Shown: positions 9,101-17,473 of the stretch, in pieces
How the letters are laid out: each line of letters starts with the position of its first letter
How positions within the stretch are numbered: position 1 is the stretch's first letter
DNA from: Cesiribacter andamanensis AMV16
GTDB lineage: Bacteria; Bacteroidota; Bacteroidia; Cytophagales; Cyclobacteriaceae
NCBI RefSeq assembly: GCF_000348925.1
Contig: NZ_AODQ01000017.1
Coordinates: forward strand, 1-55,351
Length of the DNA: 55,351 nt
Direction: 5' to 3'
The notes under the pieces: generated by a model
Told to the model about the DNA's origin: nothing
Database searches by the model: none
The model's input: the letters and a program-made list of their open reading frames with translations, nothing else
Made by a program: the position numbers and the translations under genes

Positions 9101-10806
9101 TCAGAAGCGACTGGTATACCCAAAATGCACCTGGGAACTTCGCAGGGACAGCGGCTGATGCTGCTGACGGCCAAGGGCATATACCAGGCTGAACAACCCG
9201 GCACTGGTCTGCAGGCTCAGCCCGCTGCCCAGGCCGGCGGGCCAGTCCTCATAGCGGGTATCCGGCAGGCGGTAGTGGAGCCAGCCCTGGTCATAGAACA
9301 AAAACAAAAAAGAAGAGTTTCCGAACTGCTGCCGCACTTCTGCCTGCAGCAACCCGTAGCGGCTCGCAAAGAGCGACTGCTCCCGAAACCCCCGGATCGA
9401 CTGCAGCCCACCCAGGCGGTAGAGGTCGGGCAAGAAAAGGCGCTCATCCTGCAAAAAGGCTGCCTGGGTCTGCAGCACCAGCGTAGTGCGGGGCGCCAGC
9501 CGCCAGTAACGCTCGGCGGCCCACTCGGCACTTAGCTGCAGGCTTTTGCCTGTACTAACAGGGCTTCCGTCCGGTACGGCGGTGATCTGCTTGGGACCGG
9601 CCAGCACCCCTCCTTCCAGCCGGTAGCCCTGGCGGGGAAACAGCCGGCTGTCCAGCCGGCTCCACTCGGCCCGCAGGCCCCACTTATGCAGCCTGAAACT
9701 AGCCAGGTTTGGGCCCCTGGCGGCATCCAGCAGGCGGGCATCCTTAAACTGGTACTCCAGCCCCAGCAACAGCCCCCCTGCCTGCCGGCTCTGCAGCTGC
9801 ACGGAGGCCATACGATTCAGGAATTGTTGCTGCTCTTTGAGCAACCCCCCTTCCAGCGCCAGGCTCAGGGGGGAGCCCAGCAGGTAAGGATGCCGGTAGG
9901 CCAGTTTCAGCTGCTGCGATTCTTCGTTGGCCGCTGCCAGTTAACCGCCAGCAGCTTGCCGCCGCCAAAGGGGTTCTGCAGCAGCAGGTCCAGCTGCCCG
10001 GTCAGGAGTACACCCCCTGTGGGGCGCGACTGCAGGCCCAGAATGCCATCGAAGCGGTTGGCAGGCCGCTGGCGGAGGGTGAGCCACAGCCGCGCCTCCC
10101 GGTTCTGAAAGCTCAGCCGCGGCGGCTCGGCCAGCCGCAGGTAGGGCAGCATCTCCAGCCGCTGCAGGGCCTCGGCTATGCGCTGCTGGCTAAAGGGCTG
10201 TCCGGGCTCAATACCCAGGTGCGCTGCCAGAAAGCGCTGCCGGATGCGCACATCGCCCGTAAGCTGCAGCGAGTCAAAGGTAATGTAGGGACCCGGGTCG
10301 TAGTAGAGCGAAGCGCTTATGCTGCCGGGCACTATCTGCAGGGAATCGAGCCGTACCTGGGCAAAGGGGTAGCCGCTGTTTTCGGCCGCTTCTACCAGGC
10401 GGCGCATCAGCTGCGAAACCTGCTGATAGGAAAAGGGCTTCTGCCGGTAAAAGCGCTCCCGGTAGCCCGCCTGCAGCAGCATGCGTTCCTCTACATTACC
10501 GGGCCGCAGCTGCAGCCAGCTGAAGGGCTCGCCTGCCGCCAGCAGGTATCGGCTGCTGTCTGGCCCTTGCTGTAAGGGGAGCAGTTGAGCCAGCAGATAA
10601 CCCTCGGCCTGCAGGGCCTGCAGCACCGTACGGGCCTCCCGCAGGGCCGTAGCCGAATCGGGCTGTTGCGCCTGGTAGCGGTAGCGGCTCAGGAGTGCTC
10701 CCTCTGCCGCACCGGCCGGTTCCAGCAGCAGCAGGTGCTGGGCATGGCAGAGGGGAGCCAGCAGCAGCCAGCACAGGCCAAGCAGTATAAGGGCTCTCCC
10801 ATTCAT
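9101..10806 (-). CDS. BamA/TamA (Omp85) family outer-membrane protein (frameshifted)
   Basis: The N-terminal frame (from 10806) has a signal peptide ending CHAQ and a POTRA-like segment (YITFDSLQLTGDVRIRQRF, then GIEPGQPFSQQRIAEALQRL). The barrel starts with RFDGILGLQ and LLQNPFGGGKLLAVNWQR, then a stop. The adjacent frame continues ANEESQQLKLAYRHPYLLGSPL and runs through the barrel, with YRLGGLQSIRGFREQS near its end. One base missing near 9929-9936 accounts for the break and gives 568 aa. Omp85 proteins insert or translocate proteins at the outer membrane. The substrate here is unknown. Two-partner-secretion type transporters are an alternative. Confidence 0.85.
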
Positions 10807-10886
10807 TCCCCCTAAAGTACGGAATTTACCTCATCCATTTCATGAGGGTTATGGAATGATGGCTATTCAATAGAAGCCCTAACCTC

Positions 10887-10958
10887 CGCTCGTGCGAGCT
10901 TGCAGCTCGTACGTTTACCCATTCAACTGGAAGTACCAGCTGCTAGCTCGCACGAGCG
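10887..10958. repeat. 13-bp perfect inverted repeat
   Basis: Arms CGCTCGTGCGAGC (10887-10899) and its exact complement (10946-10958), separated by 46 bases that contain further self-complementary CTCG/CGAG pieces. Intergenic, beyond the 5' end of the TamA-like gene. Start of the palindrome nest at 10887-11267. Confidence 0.7.
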
Positions 10959-11000
10959 TTTTAGCACCAGTGAATGAGTATGCATTACCAGAATACACAA

Positions 11001-11267
11001 ACATGAGTCATCCCGAATTTTCTAAATGGCTAAAACAGCCTTAGATTACTGTATTCTAGCCCAAAAACATAAAGAAGGGACGTCATCTCGACCAGCGGGA
11101 GAGATCCGGCATAGGACAACTCATTACTAAAAACTTTCCAAGATCTCTCCCCGCGCGGCGGCCGCGCTGGTCGAGATGACAGCCTACCTTAATAAAAAAG
11201 GCCTCAAGATTCATTCTGAGGCCTTTTTTATTAAGTGTCCCGCTAAAAAATTCGGGATGACTCATGT
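11001..11267. repeat. Nested palindromic element bounded by 20-bp inverted repeats
   Basis: Outer arms are ACATGAGTCATCCCGAATTT (11001-11020) and its exact complement (11248-11267). Inside are a 16-bp inverted repeat (GTCATCTCGACCAGCG 11082-11097, complement 11165-11180), a 10-bp pair (GGGAGAGATC 11097-11106, complement 11142-11151), and a perfect 16-bp hairpin (11191-11206 / 11217-11232). No coding sequence. It resembles a miniature, non-autonomous repeat unit. The outer arm recurs at 55165-55184. Confidence 0.75.
11191..11232. terminator. Bidirectional terminator-like hairpin
   Basis: Perfect 16-bp stem whose core is AAAGGCCTCA / TGAGGCCTTT with a 10-base loop, A-run before and T-run after. 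It could end the minus-strand lipoprotein transcript (stop at 11314) although it is about 80 bases away and belongs to a larger repeat. Confidence 0.6.
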
Positions 11268-11313
11268 CTATACCTTAGGCAGGTATGTATATTTGTGTGC
11301 CGGGCCCGGCTTG

Positions 11314-12159
11314 TTAGTGCGCCGCGGCCTGAGGATTGCTTGCTTCCTTAAGGGTGATGGTACGGGTTACGGGGTTAAAAGGACTTTCTACCCGATTGCC
11401 GTTGCCGTCCAGCAGCTCCAGCTGAATGGTGGTTTCGCCCATGGGCAGGCCGGTAATGTAGTAGGGCTTCCACTCATTGATCATAAACTCCTGCCCGTTG
11501 ATGGTGGCCCGTACCTTGTGGCCGTTTTCCTGCAGATCGGCATTCACCAGGTAAAAATCCAGCATGATGCGCTCGGTATCCTTACCCTCATACTCGCCTT
11601 TGGGGCGGCTGTAGAACATATGGGGCTGGGTAAGGTCTACATTCTTGTTTTCGGCATTGCCAACCGTAAACTGGCGTAGCACATAGGCATCGGGCGTTTT
11701 GATGCTCTCATGATAGGAGCGGCTCAGGAAGGAAAGCGCTACATAATGGCCGGCGCTCAGCTCTTTCTGATGGGTGGTCTTGTAGAGCGCATCATAGGGA
11801 TCGTTGTTTACAATCAGGTGAATGTGCTGCCCCTGCTGTGAGTTTGCCAGCATTTTGTTGTGGGCATCCTCGGTCATTTCAGTGAGCTTGAAATTCTTGA
11901 TGTTGTAGCGGAAGGTAACGGATTCGGAGCGAAATTTCTGGCCATCGGTAGGCTGTATCTGCTCCAGCATGGCATCCGGAAATTCGGGCGAATCTTCTCC
12001 TTTGGTAAGCTGTATGGAAGATTGCGCGCTGTTGCCAGCGTCTACAGAGGTGGCGGTAGTGTCGGTTGCGGCTTGTTCGGCATCCCGATTGGTGCCGGAA
12101 TCACAGGCGGTTAGCAGGGCGCCTGCCATCAAAAAGGAAAAAAATAGTGAATTATTCAT
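11314..12159 (-). CDS. Conserved Bacteroidota lipoprotein of unknown function
   Basis: A 281-aa protein with a lipoprotein signal (MNNSLFFSFLMAGALLTAC, Cys at about residue 19) and a Ser/Thr/Ala/Asp-rich linker. A beta-rich domain follows, beginning IQPTDGQKFRSESVTFRYNIKNF and including GQHIHLIVNNDPYDAL. Two immunoglobulin-like halves are suggested, the second ending YITGLPMGETTIQLELLDGNGN. Similar Bacteroidota proteins have been labelled phosphopeptide-binding, but nothing here proves ligand or role. It is divergent from the oxygenase gene, with a 120-base shared upstream gap. Confidence 0.75.
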   Translation of the reverse strand: MNNSLFFSFLMAGALLTACDSGTNRDAEQAATDTTATSVDAGNSAQSSIQLTKGEDSPEFPDAMLEQIQPTDGQKFRSESVTFRYNIKNFKLTEMTEDAHNKMLANSQQGQHIHLIVNNDPYDALYKTTHQKELSAGHYVALSFLSRSYHESIKTPDAYVLRQFTVGNAENKNVDLTQPHMFYSRPKGEYEGKDTERIMLDFYLVNADLQENGHKVRATINGQEFMINEWKPYYITGLPMGETTIQLELLDGNGNRVESPFNPVTRTITLKEASNPQAAAH

Positions 12160-12279
12160 AGTGGCTGTTTGGTTGATCGTTCGCTATCTATAGCTAAAGT
12201 AATAAAAATAGAATTTGTTTGAAAAACTGCTAACTTGCGCTACTCATTTACCATACGAAAGAAACGAGCAGAAACCATT

Positions 12280-13251
12280 ATGAGTCAGGTATTATACGAT
12301 GAGGTTCCCTCGCTGGACCTTGCAGATTTTCTGAGCGGCGACCCACAGCGGAAGCAGCGGTTTGTAGAAGAGCTGGGCCGTGCCTATCAGAACATTGGCT
12401 TTGTGGCGATCAAAAACCACGGCCTTAGCGATGCCCTTACCAACCAGCTCTATACTACCATTAAAAAATTCTTTGCCCTGCCCGACGAGGTAAAGATGAA
12501 GTACCACCTGGCCCACCTGGCCGGACAGCGGGGCTATACCCCCAAAGGAAAAGAGCATGCCAAAGGCCGCAATACAGGCGATCTGAAGGAGTTCTACCAC
12601 GTAGGCCAGGAGGTGGAGGGCAACGACCCCATCCGCAGCCAGTACCCTGACAATGTATGGCCCACCGAGATCCCCGAAATGGAAGAGGTGTGCGTTACCG
12701 CCTACAAAACCCTTGAGAAAGCCGGCAAGCACATGCTGCAGGCCATTGCCCTGTACCTGGGCCTTGATGAGTTTTACTTTGAGGATAAGGTGCGCAACGG
12801 CAACTCCATTCTGCGCCCCATCCATTACTACCCCATCGAAAATCCCGACAGCGTACCGGCCGATGCCGTACGGGCTGCCGAGCATGGCGATATTAACCTG
12901 ATCACCCTGCTGATGGGCGCCAGCGCCGACGGCCTGCAGGTACTGCGCCGCGATGGCCAGTGGATTCCCATTACGGCCCTGCCCGAGCAGGTGGTGGTAA
13001 ACGTGGGCGACATGCTGGCCCGCCATACCAACGACTACCTGAAGAGCACCATTCACCGTGTGGTAAACCCGCCACGTGAAAAAATGAACACCAGCCGCTT
13101 CTCCATCCCCTTCTTTATGCACCCGCGCTCCGAAATGGACCTGACGGTGCTGCCAAGCTGCGTGGATGCCAGCCACCCCAAGAAGTACGACGACATTACT
13201 GCCGGCGACTTCCTGAACCAGCGTCTGGCCGAAATCGGACTTAAGAAATAA
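12280..13251 (+). CDS. 2-oxoglutarate/Fe(II)-dependent dioxygenase, isopenicillin N synthase-like
   Basis: Cytoplasmic 323-aa non-haem iron oxygenase. It has the family N-terminal block (NIGFVAIKNHGLSD, RGYTPKGKEHAKGRNTGDLKEFYHVG) and the iron triad H202, D204 and H259 in EHGDINLITLL and STIHRVVNP. The 2-oxoglutarate-binding arginine is R273 in NTSRFSIPFF. These match the isopenicillin N synthase/2OG oxygenase family. The substrate is not predictable; bacterial relatives oxidise small metabolites. The ATG at 12280 was preferred to an upstream in-frame codon at 12235 because conserved sequence starts here. It stands alone, with chrA 70 bases downstream. Confidence 0.9.
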   Translation: MSQVLYDEVPSLDLADFLSGDPQRKQRFVEELGRAYQNIGFVAIKNHGLSDALTNQLYTTIKKFFALPDEVKMKYHLAHLAGQRGYTPKGKEHAKGRNTGDLKEFYHVGQEVEGNDPIRSQYPDNVWPTEIPEMEEVCVTAYKTLEKAGKHMLQAIALYLGLDEFYFEDKVRNGNSILRPIHYYPIENPDSVPADAVRAAEHGDINLITLLMGASADGLQVLRRDGQWIPITALPEQVVVNVGDMLARHTNDYLKSTIHRVVNPPREKMNTSRFSIPFFMHPRSEMDLTVLPSCVDASHPKKYDDITAGDFLNQRLAEIGLKK

Positions 13252-13322
13252 GCGCAGCCTATGCCACTCTGCGGGCATAAACGCATACGCACCTCCCCTA
13301 TAGTGCCTGAAGACTCCCGCTC

Positions 13323-14492
13323 ATGAGTCTCAGGCACTATATTTTTTTAAAGGAGGTATTCCTGTTTGCCCTTACGGCCTTTGGGGGTCCGCAGGCGCAC
13401 TTTGCCATGATGTTCGATATTTTTGTGCACAAGCGCCGCTACCTGAGCGAGCAGGAGCTCATTGAACTCAACGCACTCTGCCAGATTCTGCCCGGGCCTA
13501 CCTCTACCCAAACCATTACCGCCATTGGCTTTCGGCTGGGAGGACCTACCCTGGCCTACCTGACGCTGCTGGTCTGGGTGCTGCCGGGCGTAAGCTTTAT
13601 GACCCTGGCCGCTATTGCCATCCACTGGCTTGAGCAAAATGGCGTATCGCTGCACTTCACCAAATTCATTCAGCCCATTGCCGTGGGCTTTGTGGCCTTT
13701 GCCGCCTACCGCATCAGCTTTAAAGTAATCAATTCCAGGCTAAGCATTTTTCTGATGGTGGTGGCTGCCGTGGTCTCGTACTACATTCGTACCCCCTTTG
13801 TGTTTCCGGCCCTGCTGCTGGCCGCCGGGGTGGTTACGGCCTTTGATTATAAGCAGCATCCCAAGGAAGTAAAAGCTCCCTTTAAGGTAAACTGGTCCAA
13901 CTTTCTGCTCTGGGCAGGGGTACTTATTGCCGCTGCGGTAGTGGGCCACTATACCCGCTGGTTGCCGGTGCGGCTCTTTGAGAACTTTTACCGGAATGGC
14001 AGCCTGATCTTTGGCGGTGGCCAGGTGCTGGTACCCCTGATGTATACCGAGTTTGTGGAATTTAAGCGCTACCTGACTTCCGAGGAGTTTCTGACCGGCT
14101 TTGGCATTGCCCAGTCGCTGCCCGGTCCCACCTTCTCCTTTGCGGCCTACATCGGCGCCATGAGCATGCAAAAGCACGGTCTTTCCGGCGAGCTGCTGGG
14201 CGGCCTGGTGGCAGCTGCGGGTATTTTTCTGCCCGGCACCTTTCTGATCTTTTTTGTGATCCGCTTCTGGACCCGGCTAAAACAGTACCGGCCGGTAAAA
14301 GCCTCCCTGGTAGGCATCAATGCGGCCTCGGCCGGACTGGTGATTGGGGCGGCCATTCTGCTCTTTGAGCCCATTGAAAGTACCCCCCTCAACATCGGCT
14401 TTATTCTGCTCACCTTTGGGTTGTTGCTGCTCACCCGGGTGCCTTCCTTTCTGATTGTGCTGGTGGGCCTGCTGGCAGGCTTTCTCTTGTAA
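13323..14492 (+). CDS. chrA: ChrA-type chromate transporter (two CHR domains)
   Basis: A 389-aa inner-membrane protein of the CHR superfamily, which exports chromate or related anions. It contains both halves of a long-chain ChrA. The N-terminal CHR domain is marked by ALTAFGGPQAHFAMM and LNALCQILPGPTSTQT. The C-terminal domain is marked by GSLIFGGGQVLVPLM, FLTGFGIAQSLPGPTFSFAAYIGA and ending helices. About ten hydrophobic segments are visible. No chrB-like regulator lies beside it. It follows the oxygenase by about 70 bases and could share its transcript. Specificity for chromate is inferred from family only. Confidence 0.9.
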   Translation: MSLRHYIFLKEVFLFALTAFGGPQAHFAMMFDIFVHKRRYLSEQELIELNALCQILPGPTSTQTITAIGFRLGGPTLAYLTLLVWVLPGVSFMTLAAIAIHWLEQNGVSLHFTKFIQPIAVGFVAFAAYRISFKVINSRLSIFLMVVAAVVSYYIRTPFVFPALLLAAGVVTAFDYKQHPKEVKAPFKVNWSNFLLWAGVLIAAAVVGHYTRWLPVRLFENFYRNGSLIFGGGQVLVPLMYTEFVEFKRYLTSEEFLTGFGIAQSLPGPTFSFAAYIGAMSMQKHGLSGELLGGLVAAAGIFLPGTFLIFFVIRFWTRLKQYRPVKASLVGINAASAGLVIGAAILLFEPIESTPLNIGFILLTFGLLLLTRVPSFLIVLVGLLAGFLL

Positions 14493-14651
14493 GCGTTTCC
14501 CTTTCTTCTACCCCCTATAGGCGCAAACACTTCGGCTACTGACCCCCTGCACAAGTTCGGTACATACGGCAGAAGGGCTTTTTAGACTTTTTTCAAAAAA
14601 AATAGGGGGCAGCCTTGGTACTTTGGCAAATTACTACTTGCTTTGCATATC

Positions 14652-14668
14652 GAATGAATATTCAATAC
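14652..14668. promoter_or_regulatory. Operator candidate upstream of the TetR gene
   Basis: GAATGAATATTCAATAC with the palindromic core TGAATATTCA. It directly abuts the chosen ATG of the TetR gene. The identical 17 bases occur upstream of the SDR gene at 15296-15312. TetR-family operators are often of the form GAAT(G)AATATTC, so autoregulation plus control of the SDR is likely. Confidence 0.7.
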
Positions 14669-15238
14669 ATGAAAATAACCGATAAGCGAGAAGCCATCTT
14701 ACAGGCCACCATGCAGCTGATCACCGAACATGGCTTTCATGCCACCCCCATGTCAATGGTGGCCAAGCAGGCAGGGGTAGCAGCCGGCACCATTTACCAC
14801 TACTTCAGCAGCAAGGAAGAACTCATCAACAAGCTCTATGCTGAGCTCAAGCAAAAGATGGGCGCTGCCCTGCTGCAGAATGATGCCGGCAGCAGCAACA
14901 TCCGGGAGCGCTTTTTCCGCTTTTACCGCAATCTTTATACGCACTTCATCCAGCACCCGGACGAATTTGGCTTTCTGGAGCAATACGCGAATTCGCCTTA
15001 TATCAGTCAGGCCTCCAAAGAAGAGAACCAGCAGTTCTATAAGCCGGTAGTAGATTTTCTGCTGCAGGGCATGGAGATGGGGGTGCTGCGGGGAATGGAG
15101 CAGGAGCTGATCACTGCCCTGGTGTACGGGCATGTAGTTTCGGTGGCCAAACTGCAGCTCTCCGGCCAGCTTGAGATTACCGATACCCGCCTGCAGCAAG
15201 CCATCCAATCCTGCTGGGATAGTGTGAAAATCAATTAA
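14669..15238 (+). CDS. TetR/AcrR family transcriptional regulator
   Basis: A 189-aa ligand-responsive repressor. The N-terminal TetR helix-turn-helix is clear: KREAILQATMQLITEHGFHATPMSMVAKQAGVAAGTIYHYFSSKEELINKLY. The C-terminal helical domain (IRERFFRFYRNLYTHFIQHPDEFGFLEQY) would bind an unknown inducer. An alternative start lies 5 codons upstream (14654), but that would put the operator-like palindrome inside the coding region. It precedes the SDR gene in the same direction, separated by a hairpin, and the two share an identical upstream 17-mer. Confidence 0.93.
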   Translation: MKITDKREAILQATMQLITEHGFHATPMSMVAKQAGVAAGTIYHYFSSKEELINKLYAELKQKMGAALLQNDAGSSNIRERFFRFYRNLYTHFIQHPDEFGFLEQYANSPYISQASKEENQQFYKPVVDFLLQGMEMGVLRGMEQELITALVYGHVVSVAKLQLSGQLEITDTRLQQAIQSCWDSVKIN

Positions 15239-15254
15239 GGCCCCCCTCTCCCTC

Positions 15255-15280
15255 GAGTGAACCTGTACGTTCACTCTTTT
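15255..15280 (+). terminator. Terminator after the TetR gene
   Basis: Hairpin GAGTGAAC-CTGTAC-GTTCACTC followed by TTTT, 17 bases after the TetR stop. It suggests that the SDR gene is mainly expressed from its own promoter. Confidence 0.6.
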
Positions 15281-15295
15281 TAGCACGTACGCATA

Positions 15296-15312
15296 GAATG
15301 AATATTCAATAC
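15296..15312. promoter_or_regulatory. Operator candidate upstream of the SDR gene
   Basis: GAATGAATATTCAATAC, identical to the 17-mer upstream of the TetR gene (14652-14668). It ends 7 bases before the SDR start codon. Confidence 0.7.
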
Positions 15313-15319
15313 AAAAAAG

Positions 15320-16162
15320 ATGAAAAAGACTGTTTTGATTACCGGCGCCTCCAGTGGTATTGGCAAAGCCAGCGCCCTTTATTTTGCCCAACGAGGTTGG
15401 AATGTTGCAGCCACCATGCGCCGGCCCGAGCTGGAAACCGAGCTGCAGCAGCAGCAGGGCATCCGTCTCTTTTCCCTGGATGTAACCCAGCCCGAATCCA
15501 TCGAGAAGGCTCTTGCCGATACCCTGGCCCATTTTGGCCGGCTGGATGTGGTGGTGAACAATGCCGGCTACGCCATAAAAGGGGCCTTTGAGGCAGCCAG
15601 CCCGGAGCAGATCCAGCGGCAGTTCGATACCAATGTATTTGGCCTGATGCAGGTGGTGCGGGCCGTGCTCCCCTATTTTCGCCAGCAGGGGCAGGGCACC
15701 ATCATCAATGTGGCCTCCGTGGGCGGCCGGCTTACCTTTCCGCTCTACAGCCTGTACCACAGCACCAAGTGGGCTGTTGAGGGTTTTTCAGAATCGCTGC
15801 AGTATGAGCTGGCCCCTCTGGGCATACGGATAAAAATTATTGAGCCTGGACCCATCAAAACCGATTTCTATGATCGTTCGCAGGACCTGGTCACCAAAGA
15901 AGGGCTTACCGCCTACACCCCCTACCAGCAGGCCGTATTGCCTCTGATGGACAAGGTAGCCGCCCGGGCTGAGGGGCCCGAAGTAGTGGCCAAAACCATT
16001 TATAGCGCCGCCACCGATGGCAAAAGCAGGCTCCGCTATGCCTCAGGCCGGGGCACGGCCGCACTTCTGCTCATGCGCCGGCTGCTGTCTACCACCCTGT
16101 TTATGGGCATGGTGCGTCGGGTGGCCGAGCGCGGCCGCAAGCAGGGGATGCCAAATCAATAA
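15320..16162 (+). CDS. Short-chain dehydrogenase/reductase (SDR)
   Basis: A 280-aa classical SDR using NAD(P)H. It has the Rossmann glycine motif TGASSGIG (residues 8-15), NNAG (80-83), and catalytic S133, Y146 and K150 in NVASVGGRLTFPLYSLYHSTK. EPGPIKTDF follows the active site. R34/R35 after the second strand favours NADP(H). The substrate is unknown; relatives reduce ketones, aldehydes or retinoid/steroid-like compounds. The upstream copy of the TetR operator suggests induction by the regulator's ligand. Confidence 0.93.
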   Translation: MKKTVLITGASSGIGKASALYFAQRGWNVAATMRRPELETELQQQQGIRLFSLDVTQPESIEKALADTLAHFGRLDVVVNNAGYAIKGAFEAASPEQIQRQFDTNVFGLMQVVRAVLPYFRQQGQGTIINVASVGGRLTFPLYSLYHSTKWAVEGFSESLQYELAPLGIRIKIIEPGPIKTDFYDRSQDLVTKEGLTAYTPYQQAVLPLMDKVAARAEGPEVVAKTIYSAATDGKSRLRYASGRGTAALLLMRRLLSTTLFMGMVRRVAERGRKQGMPNQ

Positions 16163-16308
16163 GCTTCCCCTGGCATTACAGCAGGGGTAAGGTCCGCAAT
16201 GCTCATGTAGGCGCAGGCTGCCTGCAGGCGGGCAGCGGAGGGCAGGCAGGGGTGGTGAAATTCTCCGGATTTTACTATCATTAGTCCTGCAACTCCTTGT
16301 TGTTCCCC

Positions 16309-16992
16309 ATGCTAAGACGGCTGTTCAGATACTTCTATGTCCTGCTGCTAAGTCTGCTGGCCCTGCTGCTGCTCTTTGTAGGGCTCGCCTGGCTGCTGGC
16401 CCTTCTGCCCGCCAATGCCGATGCACATCCGCAAAGCGAGGGGGTAGCGGTGTACATTACCACCAATGGGGTGCATGCCGATTTTCGGGTGCCGGTGCAG
16501 ACGGAGGTGATCGACTGGCGTCAGCTGCTACCCCTCAGGGACTATACCGGTGCCGATAGCCGCTTTCGCTATGTGGCTTTTGGCTGGGGCGACCAGGGCT
16601 TTTACCTCCATACCCCGCAGTGGAGCGACCTGACGCCCGGCACGGCCGCCCGGGCCCTGTTTATGCCCAGCCCTACAGCCATGCATGTGACCTACTACCC
16701 CCATGCCCCTGCCACAGGCAAGGATAGTCGACGCCTGTACCTGAGCCCGGAGCAGTACCGGCAGCTGGTGGCCTATATTCAGCAGAGCTTTGCCCGCACC
16801 GCATCCGGAGAGCTGCTGCTGATCCCGGGGGCTGGCTATTCCCCTTATGATAATTTTTACGAAGCCCGGGGAAGCTACACCCTCTTCTACACCTGCAACA
16901 ACTGGGTAAACGAGGGGCTACAGAAAATTGGGGTTAAAACCGCCCGCTGGGCGCCCTTCGACTGGGGGGTGATGTATCATTTGGAAGAGTAG
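16309..16992 (+). CDS. DUF2459 (TIGR02117) family protein
   Basis: A 227-aa protein with one N-terminal membrane helix (MLRRLFRYFYVLLLSLLALLLLFVGLAWLL) and an extracytoplasmic domain with the DUF2459 hallmarks VYITTNGVHADF, YVAFGWGDQGFY and FYTCNNWVNEGLQ. A conserved Cys/His/Asn set (H in GVHAD, C and N in TCNNW) hints at a papain-like hydrolase fold, but no activity is established here. ATG at 16309 chosen over a TTG at 16297. It stands alone between the SDR and the palindrome cluster. Confidence 0.85.
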   Translation: MLRRLFRYFYVLLLSLLALLLLFVGLAWLLALLPANADAHPQSEGVAVYITTNGVHADFRVPVQTEVIDWRQLLPLRDYTGADSRFRYVAFGWGDQGFYLHTPQWSDLTPGTAARALFMPSPTAMHVTYYPHAPATGKDSRRLYLSPEQYRQLVAYIQQSFARTASGELLLIPGAGYSPYDNFYEARGSYTLFYTCNNWVNEGLQKIGVKTARWAPFDWGVMYHLEE

Positions 16993-17028
16993 TGGGCAGC
17001 GAGTAGAAGCGATCTTCCCAGTCTAGTA

Positions 17029-17431
17029 TTGTTGGTGAAAACACCAACAACTGGACAGGTTTTCATATTGTAGCCGGCGGGCCAGCCTTACTGTTGAAAA
17101 TGGAGAACCGGGGTACTAAGGATTGTTGGTAGCCGGTAATGAGTATGGGGTATAGAGAACTGGAGATTAGGTATTTGGTAGGGGGCATCCAGTTGTTGGT
17201 GTTTTCACCAATACCTTCCCAATTGTTGGTGTTTTCACCAACAACTCCAGCGGCTTATCTATTCTGTATGCTTCGTTCGTTTAGTAACCTTTGTCACCTG
17301 CAAAGCTGATTTCCTAAGTCGGCTGGCTGAAAGATGCTGCAGAGGCGTTGTTGGTGAAAACACCAACAACTGGACTGGGTAGTATCTCTTCTCTCACGGC
17401 GCTCCCCTTTGTCGGTGTTTTTCACCAACAA
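17029..17431. repeat. Cluster of five TTGTTGGTG...CACCAACAA palindromes
   Basis: Five copies of a 22-bp palindrome with arms TTGTTGGTG and CACCAACAA around an AAAA or TTTT centre: 17029-17050, 17193-17212 (right arm degenerate), 17223-17244, 17348-17369 and 17409-17431 (one extra T, one mismatch). Copies 1 and 4 are followed by CTGGAC. A half site lies at 17122-17130. The 481-base gap 16993-17473 has no other visible gene. The spacing is irregular (about 164, 30, 125 and 61 bases between starts). Confidence 0.85.
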
Positions 17432-17473
17432 ATCCTTTAACTCTCACCACTAGGTACACTGCGATTCGCCACC

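Noticed and set aside
17029-17431. CRISPR-like array
   Set aside because: Repeats are true palindromes with irregular spacing, units are degenerate, and no cas gene is nearby.
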